Source: Sediminicola sp037203765
Lineage (GTDB): Bacteria; Bacteroidota; Bacteroidia; Flavobacteriales; Flavobacteriaceae
Direction of reading: 5' to 3'
NCBI RefSeq assembly: GCF_037203765.1
Contig: NZ_JBBCAS010000011.1
Coordinates: forward strand, 1 to 64,000
DNA length: 64,000 bases
The notes under the pieces are model-generated. The model did no database searches. It saw nothing but the letters and a program-made list of their open reading frames with translations, and was not told where the DNA came from. The position numbers and the translations under genes were made by a program. Shown piece after piece: positions 1 to 8,929 of this stretch (within the stretch, counting starts at the first letter, position 1; each line of letters starts with the position of its first letter).

Positions 1-2211
1 CCTTATTTGGATAATACGGATAACCAGCAGATCAGCTTGGCCGGAAATATATTGACCCTTGGCAATGGAACAGGTGCTGATACCACGGTAGACCTATCTG
101 GATACATTTCCACGGATGACCAGGCCTTGAGCTTGGTAGGAAATACCTTGACCTTGGAAGATGGTGGTACCGTAGATCTTGCTCCATTTTTGGACAATAC
201 CGATACCCAGGACCTTTCCATTGATGCTACCGGAAAGATCATCTCCTTGGTGGATGGTGGTTCCGTGACCATCAATGCCGATGATGCGGATGCGGATCCA
301 ACGAACGAATTATCTGATCTGAACCTAGCGGCAAATATTTTGACACTTACCAATCCTGCCACAGGAGGGAACCAGGTAGATTTGTCATCTTATGTCAATA
401 CGGATACACAAGATCTATCGATTGATGCAACCGGAAAGATCATCTCCTTGGTAGATGGTGGTTCCGTGACCATCAATGCCGATGATGCGGATTCTGACCC
501 TACCAATGAAAGAAACACAGCATTTGCTGTAGGTGGCGGAAATCTTAATATTACCGATTCCGGTGGTACCCTTTCGGTACCATTGGCCTCCTTGGGTACG
601 GATGATCAGACCATAACTGCATTTAGCATGGATGCTGCCAACATATTGACCATTACCTTGGAAGATGGGAATACAAGGACCGTAGATCTTTCTTCCTTGA
701 ATAACAGTGGAACGGATGATCAAACACTTACATTGGTTGGTAACAACCTGAGTATAGAAAGTGGTAATACCGTAGTATTGCCTACTGCCGATGGAACTGA
801 GACTAAAGTAAATGCTGGTGCCAATGTAACCGTAACAGGTAATGGTTCTACTGCATCTCCTTATGTGGTAAGCGTAGCTTCCTTGAACGATGCGGATAGC
901 AACCCTAGTAATGAGCTTCAGACTATTTCTAGGACTGGTTCCGATGTTACCTTATCCAATGGTGGAGGAACAGTTTCCATAAACGATGAAGATTCTGTAG
1001 TTGGAAACGAGTACAATACCAATTTTGCGGTAAGTGGTACAGATTTGGTTATCACAGACGGTGGAGGGGCAAGGGCCGTGCCTTTAGCATCCCTAGGTTC
1101 CGATGATCAAAAGATAGATAAGTTTGTTTTGAATGGAACAACTTTGGAACTATCCATGGAGAACGATGGTGAGGCAGATAAGACTGTAAATTTGAATGGT
1201 ACTTTTGCGACAGATGCTGAATTGGCAGCAAGTGACGCCGCGGATCTTGATAAGGTAGTTGGGAATGAAGTTACCAATGCTACCGATGCAACATTGGTCC
1301 GATCTGGATCTGGAACCACAGCAAGTCCATATACCTTGGATGTGGCTACTGGCGGGATTACAACAACAGAAATATTAAATGGAACTATTGCAACCATAGA
1401 TTTGGCCGATAACTCAGTTACTTCAGGTAAAATAGTAGATGGTACTGTTGCCACTGTAGATTTAGCCAACAGCTCGGTAACAAGTGCAAAAATAGTGGAT
1501 GGAACCATTGCTGCTGTAGATATAGCTTCTACTGGTAACAACAAAGTATTGACCACAAGTGCAGCAGGAATTGTTGAATGGATCGATAAGAGTGCCTTGG
1601 TGCCGACAACAACGGTTAGCAATACAAGTGCTACAAATACGTTGACCACAACGGTTAATGGTGTTACTGGGGCAGGAGTGAATATTATCAATTCGAATGC
1701 TTTAAGTTTGGCTGGATCGAACTTGACAAGTACGGTCAATGGAGTGGCATCTGCTCCTCTAAATTTAAGCTCATTCTTAGATAATACTGATGATCAGACT
1801 GCTGCCGAAGTAAATGTGGTAACTCCTGTTGATGTTGATGGGGATGCCACAACGGAAGGAACAGTGGAAGAAGTGATCCAGGATATTGCGCCTATTGTTT
1901 CAAAGGCAGCGAGGATATTTTATCCGCCATCCATAGCGGTAGATGCTTCTACCAATGGAACATTTACCATTGACCTTTATGCACAATACATAGCGCAGTA
2001 CGGTTCACCAACAGTGGGAAGTGTAGGGGCTCCGGCCGCCTTGCCAACATATACATCAGCCGAACTGTACTATTATGTTACCTATGCGGATCCTACCGTG
2101 TTCAATACTGGTACAATGAGCATTGATGCTACTGGAAAATTAACGTATACGATCATTGGACAGCCTTCTGATTACAACGCGTTGATCAATGTTGTATTTG
2201 TAGTAAAATAA
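1..2211 (+). CDS. Repetitive surface/adhesin-like protein, 5' end outside window
   Basis: The reading frame is open from base 1, so the gene is 5'-truncated by the window edge and the true start is not visible; 736 codons remain. The protein is a string of short beta-strand repeats with recurring D-D-Q/N-T-D, GN-L-L and TVDL motifs, typical of large secreted Flavobacteriia surface proteins. Around residues 455-510 a second repeat type (NGTIATIDLADNSV, then SGKIVDGT) resembles trimeric tail-fibre or adhesin repeats. The last ~110 residues are a non-repetitive beta-rich cap. It lies 32 nt upstream of a gliding-motility CTD gene and a PorP/SprF gene, so it is probably a type IX secretion cargo or cell-surface component. 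Exact function is unknown. Confidence 0.8.
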   Translation, partial: PYLDNTDNQQISLAGNILTLGNGTGADTTVDLSGYISTDDQALSLVGNTLTLEDGGTVDLAPFLDNTDTQDLSIDATGKIISLVDGGSVTINADDADADPTNELSDLNLAANILTLTNPATGGNQVDLSSYVNTDTQDLSIDATGKIISLVDGGSVTINADDADSDPTNERNTAFAVGGGNLNITDSGGTLSVPLASLGTDDQTITAFSMDAANILTITLEDGNTRTVDLSSLNNSGTDDQTLTLVGNNLSIESGNTVVLPTADGTETKVNAGANVTVTGNGSTASPYVVSVASLNDADSNPSNELQTISRTGSDVTLSNGGGTVSINDEDSVVGNEYNTNFAVSGTDLVITDGGGARAVPLASLGSDDQKIDKFVLNGTTLELSMENDGEADKTVNLNGTFATDAELAASDAADLDKVVGNEVTNATDATLVRSGSGTTASPYTLDVATGGITTTEILNGTIATIDLADNSVTSGKIVDGTVATVDLANSSVTSAKIVDGTIAAVDIASTGNNKVLTTSAAGIVEWIDKSALVPTTTVSNTSATNTLTTTVNGVTGAGVNIINSNALSLAGSNLTSTVNGVASAPLNLSSFLDNTDDQTAAEVNVVTPVDVDGDATTEGTVEEVIQDIAPIVSKAARIFYPPSIAVDASTNGTFTIDLYAQYIAQYGSPTVGSVGAPAALPTYTSAELYYYVTYADPTVFNTGTMSIDATGKLTYTIIGQPSDYNALINVVFVVK
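220..488 (+). repeat. Direct repeat inside adhesin gene, 201-nt period
   Basis: The stretch beginning at 220 recurs at 421 with very few substitutions (ATTGATGC..CCGGAAAGATC and onward through the GATGATGCGGA motif). The period is 201 nt, or 67 codons, so the repeat is in frame and duplicates one structural unit. Near-identity at the DNA level indicates recent duplication or gene conversion. Confidence 0.8.
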
Positions 2212-2243
2212 TTTAGAGTAAGCATCAACCAACTGTAATTAAT

Positions 2244-4271
2244 TTGAAACCGACCAAACTATATCATATACTATTCATCACCTTGGTAGTGTCTCTTCTG
2301 AGCCTTACCAAGGCGGATGCCCAGTTTTTACTGCAGGCACCCAATAGTACGGATGAAAATAATTACAAATGGTATGAGGCGTCCGATACAACTACTGTAT
2401 TAGGTACCGATTTCTTTTATGAAGTAACAGTGCCTGGGGTATATTTTGCAACTTATGACGGTACTCTTTGTGGTAGAAACGCCACGGGTTATTTTATCGT
2501 GACCAATTGCAATAGCCCTTACAATGAAGTAACCTTGGATATAACCGCCAATGTAAATGCAAGTGCCACAGTTGCTTGGAGCCCTGCAGTATCAGGGGAC
2601 CAGTTGAAACCGGTGGTCATTGCCAGTCAAAGTGTGGTTCGCTATACTGCAACCTTGACAAAAGCTGGCAATAGTATTGACCTGCCCAATTTTACAGTGG
2701 TATGTCTGGATCAATCCAGTGATCTACAGGACGACTTTGTGACCGTGAATGAAGATGAATCGGTGGTTGTTCCAATTTATGATAACGACAATGATTTGCC
2801 TGCCACCGGAAGTTTAACAACTTCAAATCCATCCAATGGTACGGTAAATATCAATAACAATGGAACACCGAACAATCCTTCTGATGATACGGTGACCTAC
2901 ATCCCAAATCCGAATTATAACGGACCAGATTCATTTACCTATACCGTTTGTAATACCATGGGCGACTGTAGTACCGCAACGGTCAATATAGATGTATTGC
3001 CCATTGTTGATGCATTTGATGATATGGTCGCTATGGATCAGGATACCTCCATGTCCATTGCTACATGGTCCAATAATGATAATGACATCCCATCATTAGG
3101 GACATTCACTGCCACCAGTCCTTCCAATGGAACAATAACCATTAACAATAGTGGAAGCGCAACAGATCCATCAGATGATGTGGTGATCTATACGCCAAAT
3201 CCTGGATTTGTAGGCACAGATATCTTTACCTATACCATTTGTGACAACGCCGGATATTGCAGTACAGCAGAAATTACGGTCGTAGTGAACTCTACCGCCG
3301 TGGTGGATATTGATAGTGATGATGATGGTATTTTGGACTCATTTGAAGATCTTAATTTGGATGCCGATGGTGATCCGTCCACAAACCCTACGGATTCTGA
3401 TGGGGATGGTGTACCAGATTACTTGGATATCGATAGTGATGATGATGGTATACCGGATAACGTAGAGGCACAGTCTACAGCAGGATATATTCCACCTAGC
3501 GGACAGGATAATAATGGTAATGGTCTAGATGACAATTACGAACAGAACGGATTGTTTGGACTCTTCCCAGTAGATACGGATGGTGACAGTTTACCTGATT
3601 ACTTGGATGAGGATAGTGACAATGATAATATTCCGGACAGGGTGGAAGGTCATGATTATGATCACGATGGATTTGCCGATGTTGTATTGTTGGGATCTGA
3701 TAAGGATAATGATGGATTGGATGATGGATTTGAAGGAGTAGCTGTAATAGACCTGGATGTTAATGATAAGTTCAATGATCCTTTTGCCGATCTACCAAAT
3801 ACCGATGGGGATGATGAATCGGACTACAGGGATACGGATGACGACGATGATGGTATAGAAACCAGGGATGAAGATATGAATGGCGATGGGGATTATACCA
3901 ATGATGACGCCGATGGTGACGGTATACCAGATTACTTGGATTCCGATCTAGTAGAGCTCAATACGGGTAAAATTGAAGTATTTAATGTGGTGACCCCTAA
4001 TGGTGATGGCATACACGATATATTAAAAATAGCCGGTTTGGAGAATTATCCGAACAATAGCCTGAAAATATTCAACAGATGGGGCGTTTTGGTTTATACG
4101 ACAAATGCCTATGGTTCGGAAGGAAACTATTTTGACGGTACCTCCAATGGTAGGGTAACCGTAGATCAGGATAACCAACTGCCGGTAGGAACATATTTCT
4201 ATATTCTAGATTATGAAGAAGGTGCAGGTAAAACCCAATCCCTGTCAGGATACATTTATATAAATAGATAA
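2244..4271 (+). CDS. Secreted TSP type-3 repeat protein with gliding-motility C-terminal domain
   Basis: 675 residues. TTG is the only usable start after the in-frame stop at 2214 and gives a good signal peptide (residues 1-27, ending ADAQ). Order of parts: Ig-like N-terminal module (~30-110); two Big/cadherin-like modules beginning DDFVTVNEDESV and DDMVAMDQDTS (~155-350); a calcium-binding thrombospondin type-3 region rich in D-S-D-G-D-G and DSDDDGIPD (~355-570); and a C-terminal ~100 residues with VVTPNGDGIHD and FNRWG, the signature of the gliding-motility-associated (CHU_C / type B) T9SS sorting domain. It is probably exported by type IX secretion and surface attached. The stop overlaps the next start by 1 nt (TAATG), implying translational coupling to the PorP/SprF partner. 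Confidence 0.9.
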   Translation: MKPTKLYHILFITLVVSLLSLTKADAQFLLQAPNSTDENNYKWYEASDTTTVLGTDFFYEVTVPGVYFATYDGTLCGRNATGYFIVTNCNSPYNEVTLDITANVNASATVAWSPAVSGDQLKPVVIASQSVVRYTATLTKAGNSIDLPNFTVVCLDQSSDLQDDFVTVNEDESVVVPIYDNDNDLPATGSLTTSNPSNGTVNINNNGTPNNPSDDTVTYIPNPNYNGPDSFTYTVCNTMGDCSTATVNIDVLPIVDAFDDMVAMDQDTSMSIATWSNNDNDIPSLGTFTATSPSNGTITINNSGSATDPSDDVVIYTPNPGFVGTDIFTYTICDNAGYCSTAEITVVVNSTAVVDIDSDDDGILDSFEDLNLDADGDPSTNPTDSDGDGVPDYLDIDSDDDGIPDNVEAQSTAGYIPPSGQDNNGNGLDDNYEQNGLFGLFPVDTDGDSLPDYLDEDSDNDNIPDRVEGHDYDHDGFADVVLLGSDKDNDGLDDGFEGVAVIDLDVNDKFNDPFADLPNTDGDDESDYRDTDDDDDGIETRDEDMNGDGDYTNDDADGDGIPDYLDSDLVELNTGKIEVFNVVTPNGDGIHDILKIAGLENYPNNSLKIFNRWGVLVYTTNAYGSEGNYFDGTSNGRVTVDQDNQLPVGTYFYILDYEEGAGKTQSLSGYIYINR

Positions 4272-5239
4272 TGCACATGAAGACCTCAAATCGATATAAA
4301 CCTACATCCTTTGCGTTAAGCTTCATACTTTTCGTTTTGACCTTTGGTAGTGCTACAGTTGTTTTCGCACAACAAGATGCCCAATATACCCAGTATATGT
4401 ATAATACAGTGACTGTGAATCCAGGCTATGCCGGTTCCAGGGGACATATGAGCATCGCGGCCCTATACAGATCACAATGGGTCGGTCTGGAAGGTGCGCC
4501 TACAACACAGTCGTTGAATATACACTCCCCCATAGGTTATAGAGGAGTTGGTCTAGGGTTTTCAATTGTCAATGATGAAATAGGGCCCACTTCGGAAACA
4601 AACTTCGACCTGGACTTTTCATATACCATTTACACAGCACCGGAAGCCAGGTTGTCCTTTGGGTTAAAGGCGAGTGCCAATTTATTGGATATTCGTTTTT
4701 CACAATTGAATCAGGATTACTCCAATGGCCAAGATCCTACCTTGCAACAGGATATCCAAAATAAACTTTCGCCCAATATAGGCGCAGGAGTTTATTATCA
4801 TACAGAACATTACTATTTGGGATTATCGGTTCCAAGATTTTTGGAAACTTCACATTTCGAGGAATCCTCCCTTTCCACAGCAAAAGAGCAAATGAACTTT
4901 TATTTGATTACAGGTTATGTGTTTGAATTCGATTCCCTATGGAAATTTAAACCAGCCTTATTGACCAAAGTTACACAAGGGGCGCCCTTGCAAGTTGATG
5001 TTTCGGCCAACGTCATGTACAACGACAAATTTATTTTAGGTGCGGCTTATAGATGGGATGCCGCTGTCAGTGGAATGATAGGTTTTAACCTTAAAAATAA
5101 TATGCTGATTGGTCTGGCCTATGATAGGGAAACTACAGCTTTGGGAAGTGCAATGTTCAATGATGGGTCTTTTGAGGTCATCCTTAGATACGACTTTATA
5201 AAGGCACTGGACAACCTTAAATCCCCACGATTCTTTTAA
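4271..5239 (+). CDS. PorP/SprF family type IX secretion membrane protein
   Basis: 322 residues with an N-terminal signal sequence (cleavage around FAQQ, residue ~35), then QDAQYTQYMYN and NPGYAGSRG, the typical opening of the PorP/SprF outer-membrane family. The rest alternates amphipathic strands and ends in a beta-barrel-like segment (VILRYDF). In Flavobacterium johnsoniae SprF is needed for secretion of its adjacent adhesin SprB, and family members commonly pair with a CTD cargo gene. The 1-nt overlap with the upstream CTD protein fits a dedicated partner. The operon closes with a terminator at 5264-5294. Confidence 0.92.
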   Translation: MHMKTSNRYKPTSFALSFILFVLTFGSATVVFAQQDAQYTQYMYNTVTVNPGYAGSRGHMSIAALYRSQWVGLEGAPTTQSLNIHSPIGYRGVGLGFSIVNDEIGPTSETNFDLDFSYTIYTAPEARLSFGLKASANLLDIRFSQLNQDYSNGQDPTLQQDIQNKLSPNIGAGVYYHTEHYYLGLSVPRFLETSHFEESSLSTAKEQMNFYLITGYVFEFDSLWKFKPALLTKVTQGAPLQVDVSANVMYNDKFILGAAYRWDAAVSGMIGFNLKNNMLIGLAYDRETTALGSAMFNDGSFEVILRYDFIKALDNLKSPRFF

Positions 5240-5263
5240 AACGTTATTACATAGTTGATATGG

Positions 5264-5294
5264 AAGCCACTTTTTGTAAAAAGTGGCTTTTTTT
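5264..5294 (+). terminator. Rho-independent terminator after the T9SS operon
   Basis: A perfect 12-bp stem (AAGCCACTTTTT / AAAAAGTGGCTT) with a GT loop, followed by a T run, 24 nt after the PorP/SprF stop. Confidence 0.85.
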
Positions 5295-5342
5295 ATGTTG
5301 CACTTAACTTTTAAAGTTGGTCAAAGGTCTTATTTTTACGGT

Positions 5343-5870
5343 ATGAAAGAAGAAAATGTAATATTAGTTAATGAATCCGATGAACAAATCGGAACCATGC
5401 CCAAAATGGAAGCCCACGAAAAGGCGCTCCTTCATAGGGCATTCTCAGTATTTGTGATGAATGATAAGGGTGAGACCATGCTGCAACAGCGGGCGGCCCA
5501 TAAATATCATTCCCCATTGCTTTGGACCAATACCTGTTGTAGTCACCAAAGGGTAGGAGAGACCAATGTTTCGGCTGGAAAACGCAGACTCCAGGAAGAA
5601 ATGGGGTTCTCTACAGAATTGACCGAACTTTTTTCCTTCATCTATAAGGCACCGTTTGACAATGGCCTTACCGAACATGAATTTGACCATGTGATGATTG
5701 GAAATTACGAAGAGGATCCATCCATCAATCCCGATGAGGTGGCCGACTGGAAATGGATGAAACCCGAGGATGTAAAGGCAGATATTTCCAAAAATCCAGA
5801 TGCCTACACAGCGTGGTTCAAAATAATTTTTGAACGGTTCTACAATCATTTAATCCAAACTCCACAGTAG
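5343..5870 (+). CDS. idi: Isopentenyl-diphosphate delta-isomerase, type 1
   Basis: 175 residues. It interconverts isopentenyl and dimethylallyl diphosphate in isoprenoid synthesis. The Nudix-fold family is recognised from WTNTCCSHQR (catalytic Cys at 66), GKRRLQEEMGF (Nudix box) and EHEFDHV (catalytic Glu region). A longer in-frame ORF begins at 5283 but starts inside the preceding terminator; the ATG at 5343 (MKEENVILVNE) matches the family N-terminus and was chosen. It is first of a four-gene operon with gaps of 2 nt, 3 nt and a 4-nt overlap. Confidence 0.93.
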   Translation: MKEENVILVNESDEQIGTMPKMEAHEKALLHRAFSVFVMNDKGETMLQQRAAHKYHSPLLWTNTCCSHQRVGETNVSAGKRRLQEEMGFSTELTELFSFIYKAPFDNGLTEHEFDHVMIGNYEEDPSINPDEVADWKWMKPEDVKADISKNPDAYTAWFKIIFERFYNHLIQTPQ

Positions 5871-5872
5871 TC

Positions 5873-6280
5873 ATGAAAGTTAAAGTAAGTAGAAGGGCAC
5901 ATTTCAATGCAGCACATCGGTTGTACAGGAAGGACTGGAGTTTTGAAAAGAACGATGCTATTTTTGGGAAATGTAATAACCCCAATTTTCATGGACATAA
6001 TTATGAATTGATCGTCAGCGTGACCGGAGAGATAGATCCGGAGACCGGATATGTCATCGATGTGAAAATTTTAAAGGATCTTATAAAAGCCGAAGTGGAG
6101 GATGCCTTTGACCATAAAAATCTAAATGTAGAAGTACCCGAGTTTAAGGAATTAAACCCTACAGCAGAAAATATAGCGGTTGTTATTTGGCAGAAACTCC
6201 GTCCACATATAGAAGCTTCCAATGAGTTAGAGGTAGTGCTTTATGAGACCCCTAGAAACTTTGTAACCTTCTCCGGATAG
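5873..6280 (+). CDS. 6-pyruvoyl-tetrahydropterin synthase / 6-carboxytetrahydropterin synthase family
   Basis: 135 residues, full length for the family. Zinc ligands are His15 (FNAAH), His40 and His42 (FHGHNY); the catalytic Cys34 lies in FGKCNNPNFHGHNY; the substrate-anchoring Glu is in the C-terminal VVLYETPRN. Family members either make 6-pyruvoyl-tetrahydropterin or, as QueD, 6-carboxy-tetrahydropterin for queuosine. The sequence alone does not decide, and no other queuosine gene is nearby. Only 2 nt separate it from idi. Confidence 0.88.
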   Translation: MKVKVSRRAHFNAAHRLYRKDWSFEKNDAIFGKCNNPNFHGHNYELIVSVTGEIDPETGYVIDVKILKDLIKAEVEDAFDHKNLNVEVPEFKELNPTAENIAVVIWQKLRPHIEASNELEVVLYETPRNFVTFSG

Positions 6281-6283
6281 AAT

Positions 6284-6745
6284 ATGGCATTAAAAATAGG
6301 GGATAGGGTACCGGAATTCTCTTTAAAGGATCAGCATGGGAAACTGTTTTCCAGCGATAGCCTGGTGGGAATAAAACCCATGGTCATTTTCTTTTATCCT
6401 AAAGACGATACTCCAGGTTGTACCAAGGAGGCATGTTCATTTAGGGACAGTTATGAGGAATTCAAAGAATTGGGTGCAGAAGTCATTGGTATAAGTTCAG
6501 ATTCTGAAAGATCACATCAGAAATTTGCCGAAAAATACAACTTGCCATTCATCTTGCTCTCCGACCAAAATAAAAAGGTGAGGAAAAGCTTTAAGGTAGA
6601 TAAGAATCTCTTTAATTTGTTGCCGGGTAGGGAAACCTATGTCATTGATAAAAAAGGTAAAGTAATGATGGTCTTTAATAGTATCAGTGCCTCAAAGCAT
6701 ATGGTGAAAGCATTGGAGGCCTTAAAAGAAATAGAAAGAATATGA
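6284..6745 (+). CDS. bcp: Thioredoxin-dependent peroxiredoxin, BCP type
   Basis: 153 residues, cytoplasmic. The motif DDTPGCTKEACSFRD carries peroxidatic Cys46 and a resolving Cys51 five residues later, the atypical 2-Cys arrangement of the BCP/PrxQ group. It reduces H2O2 and organic hydroperoxides at the expense of thioredoxin. The N-terminal IGDRVPEFSLKDQHG and FFYPKD are also family-typical. It follows the PTPS gene by 3 nt and its TGA overlaps the next ATG. Confidence 0.93.
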   Translation: MALKIGDRVPEFSLKDQHGKLFSSDSLVGIKPMVIFFYPKDDTPGCTKEACSFRDSYEEFKELGAEVIGISSDSERSHQKFAEKYNLPFILLSDQNKKVRKSFKVDKNLFNLLPGRETYVIDKKGKVMMVFNSISASKHMVKALEALKEIERI

Positions 6746-7710
6746 GCATGTATCCATTAAAATTTCATCCAATTCTCAAGGAACGTCTGTGGGGAGGTAC
6801 CAAATTAAAAGAGGTATTGGGAAAATCCATTGAAAGCGATATCACGGGGGAAAGTTGGGAACTGTCTACGGTAAAAGGGGATATTTCTGTGGTTTCCAAT
6901 GGAGATTTGGCAGGAACTTCCCTTCAGGAACTTATAGATGAAAACCCCATACGAGTTTTGGGCAAAAGTGTCTTTGAACGATTTGGGAAGGAGTTTCCTA
7001 TCCTTATCAAGTTCATAGATGCCAAACAGGACCTCTCCATACAATTGCATCCCAATGATGAACTGGCGAAAAAACGACATGATTCTTTTGGCAAGACCGA
7101 AATGTGGTACATTATGGACGCTGACCAGGACGCCAATCTCATTGTAGGCTTCAATAAAGATGTCACCAAGGAGGAGTATGCCCAAAGCCTAGAGGATGAT
7201 ACCTTACTGGATCTAATGAACTATGAATCTGTTCAGGAAGGGGATACCTTTTTTATCAACACAGGAAAAATTCATGCCATTGGTGCAGGTGTTTTATTGG
7301 CAGAAATCCAACAAACGTCCGATGTAACCTATAGGGTATTCGATTTCAATCGCAGGGATAAAGAAGGAAATTTAAGGGAATTACATACGGAAATGGCACT
7401 GGATGCCATTGATTATGAAAGAAAGGACGACTTTAAAGTGGATTATCCAACCGTAAAAGATAAGGTGAACACTATGGTTGACTGTCCCTATTTTAAAACC
7501 AATTTTCTTGAACTGACGGCAAATATGGATCAGGATATTGCCGATAGAGATTCTTTTACCATCTATATGTGCGTGGGTGGCAAGGCAACCATTTCCAATG
7601 AAACGGGCGCCGCAGAAATTCAAAGAGGAGAAACGGTTCTGGTACTGGCAGACTCCAATAAGGTTATAATTAGCACATCGGGAGCTAAATTGTTGGAGGT
7701 TACCATTTAA
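6742..7710 (+). CDS. manA: Mannose-6-phosphate isomerase, class I
   Basis: 322 residues. It interconverts mannose-6-phosphate and fructose-6-phosphate for GDP-mannose and glycan synthesis. Zinc ligands are in the expected order: Gln101 and His103 (SIQLHPND), Glu120 (KTEMWY) and His178 (GKIHAIGAG). The N-terminus (YPLKFHPILKERLWGG) fits the short bacterial type I enzyme. The start ATG overlaps the peroxiredoxin stop by 4 nt; an ATG two codons later is an alternative. It is last in the operon. Confidence 0.93.
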   Translation: MSMYPLKFHPILKERLWGGTKLKEVLGKSIESDITGESWELSTVKGDISVVSNGDLAGTSLQELIDENPIRVLGKSVFERFGKEFPILIKFIDAKQDLSIQLHPNDELAKKRHDSFGKTEMWYIMDADQDANLIVGFNKDVTKEEYAQSLEDDTLLDLMNYESVQEGDTFFINTGKIHAIGAGVLLAEIQQTSDVTYRVFDFNRRDKEGNLRELHTEMALDAIDYERKDDFKVDYPTVKDKVNTMVDCPYFKTNFLELTANMDQDIADRDSFTIYMCVGGKATISNETGAAEIQRGETVLVLADSNKVIISTSGAKLLEVTI

Positions 7711-7735
7711 AAAAGGAAGATGACCTTTAAAAAAT

Positions 7736-7767
7736 ACAACACATAAGCTTTTATGCTTATATGTTGT
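7736..7767 (+). other. 13-bp intergenic hairpin without T tract
   Basis: ACAACACATAAGC and GCTTATATGTTGT form a near-perfect inverted repeat around TTTTAT, 25 nt after manA. No T run follows, so it is not a standard terminator. It could be an mRNA 3'-end stabiliser or an operator for the gene at 7856. Confidence 0.5.
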
Positions 7768-7825
7768 CTTGAATCAAGGGAAATAAAAAGAGAACCTTAT
7801 CATCTCCAAGTACTCTCAAAAAGTG

Positions 7826-7833
7826 TACTTTTG
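7826..7833 (+). promoter_or_regulatory. Bacteroidota -7 element (TACTTTTG)
   Basis: It matches TAnnTTTG and ends 22 nt before the ATG at 7856, so transcription would start ~16 nt upstream of that codon. This supports the 7856 start over the longer frame from 7823, which would lie within the promoter. No clear TTG at -33. Confidence 0.55.
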
Positions 7834-7855
7834 TAAAAAATTAAAAGTAGTACAA

Positions 7856-8125
7856 ATGGCAAGTATAAGAGATTTAAAGAAAGATATCAATTATGTATTA
7901 GGTGATATAATCGAGGCAGTTTATTTATGGGAGGCTTCTACCAACAATAGAAATTCAAAAGAAGGAACTGCTGTAATAGAAAATGCTATTACCACCTTTG
8001 ATGATTTGATCGAAAAGGTAAACAATAAAGATGTAGAGGACAGAGCAAAGCACTTAAAGACTGTAAGAACAGACTTGGAGGTAAAAGCAACTGCATTGGT
8101 TGAGCAATTGAATAATTTGGGTTAA
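7856..8125 (+). CDS. Small helical protein of unknown function
   Basis: 89 residues, acidic and predicted all-helical (RDLKKDINYVLGDIIEAV ... VRTDLEVKATALVEQLNNLG), no signal peptide or cysteine. It looks like a conserved Flavobacteriia small cytoplasmic protein, but I do not recognise a named family. It is monocistronic: own -7 element just upstream and a strong terminator 25 nt downstream, which suggests a well-expressed gene. Function unknown. Confidence 0.75.
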   Translation: MASIRDLKKDINYVLGDIIEAVYLWEASTNNRNSKEGTAVIENAITTFDDLIEKVNNKDVEDRAKHLKTVRTDLEVKATALVEQLNNLG

Positions 8126-8150
8126 ACTAAATTTACATATAGCACAAAAA

Positions 8151-8176
8151 AAATCCACCATTTGGTGGATTTTTTT
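8151..8176. terminator. Bidirectional terminator
   Basis: AAATCCACC / GGTGGATTT stem with a 4-nt loop, an A run on the left and a T run on the right. It serves the gene ending at 8125 (+) and the convergent gene ending at 8178 (-). Confidence 0.8.
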
Positions 8177-8177
8177 G

Positions 8178-8885
8178 TTATTCACTTTTCTTGATCTCCT
8201 CGAGATATTTCTTTAGTTCCTTCCCATATTTGGAATTTGCTACCTCCGGGCTTAAGGAATTGTTGATGGAATCCAAGTATTTGGTGTTCGCATCCGGTAC
8301 TTCCGTTAAAGCGATATAAGGGGAGATATATGAATTTCTATTGTTCAATGCGAAGTTAAGGGCATAAAGATATCCTCTTAAAATATTCTTGTCACTCAAT
8401 TTTTTTACAGAATCCAGTGCCATGGAATCCTTGCGTATTTGCGGATCAAATGTAAATTTAAGATACTCTAAATTCCTTGTGTTGAATTTGGACATGACCC
8501 CTCTGTATTCCTCCAATTTTTTGTGGGTCTCCGAACCTTCTATTTTTGCTTTCGTATCAAAGGTGTCCCAAGAGGTATCAATAGTAATATTCCCCGGCTC
8601 GCCAAAGAAAGTGATCCGGTCGTTGATATCATTATTGTCCTCTTTTGTTAAGTATAGATAAAAGACCTCCGGACTTTCCAGTTCCGTTTTGAATTCAAAA
8701 TTTCCATCACCTTCCATGGTTAAGGAATCGATTGATACTAGCGTTGTGTCCTGAATTTTTTGCAAATACAAGGTTCCTTTTTTAAGACCCTTTACATTTC
8801 CGGAAACGGTCATGGTCTGCTCTGAATCCCCACCGCAGGATATCATAAAAATGCCGATTACGGCCAAAAATAGAATTTTCTTCAT
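8178..8885 (-). CDS. DUF4369-type lipoprotein
   Basis: 235 residues. A lipoprotein signal (MKKILFLAVIGIFMISCGG, acylated Cys ~17) precedes a domain with VSGNVKGLKKGTLYLQKIQD, typical of DUF4369, usually the N-terminal half of Bacteroidota thioredoxin-like lipoproteins. No CxxC thioredoxin domain follows, so this is the DUF4369 portion plus a helical tail ending KKSE. Anchored in the periplasm or outer membrane; role unknown. Downstream of, and co-oriented with, the DUF819 gene (44-nt gap). Confidence 0.75.
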   Translation of the reverse strand: MKKILFLAVIGIFMISCGGDSEQTMTVSGNVKGLKKGTLYLQKIQDTTLVSIDSLTMEGDGNFEFKTELESPEVFYLYLTKEDNNDINDRITFFGEPGNITIDTSWDTFDTKAKIEGSETHKKLEEYRGVMSKFNTRNLEYLKFTFDPQIRKDSMALDSVKKLSDKNILRGYLYALNFALNNRNSYISPYIALTEVPDANTKYLDSINNSLSPEVANSKYGKELKKYLEEIKKSE

Positions 8886-8929
8886 GTTGTTTGTTTAGTG
8901 CGGCAAATATGATGAAAGTTTATGAAAAA

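Noticed and set aside
1107..1739. Long minus-strand ORFs opposite the adhesin gene (also 3-362 and 415-723)
   Set aside because: They are shadows created by the low-complexity repeats; the plus strand has the coherent secretion context.
5283..5342. Upstream start for idi
   Set aside because: It begins within the preceding terminator and adds residues absent from the family; 5343 is preferred.
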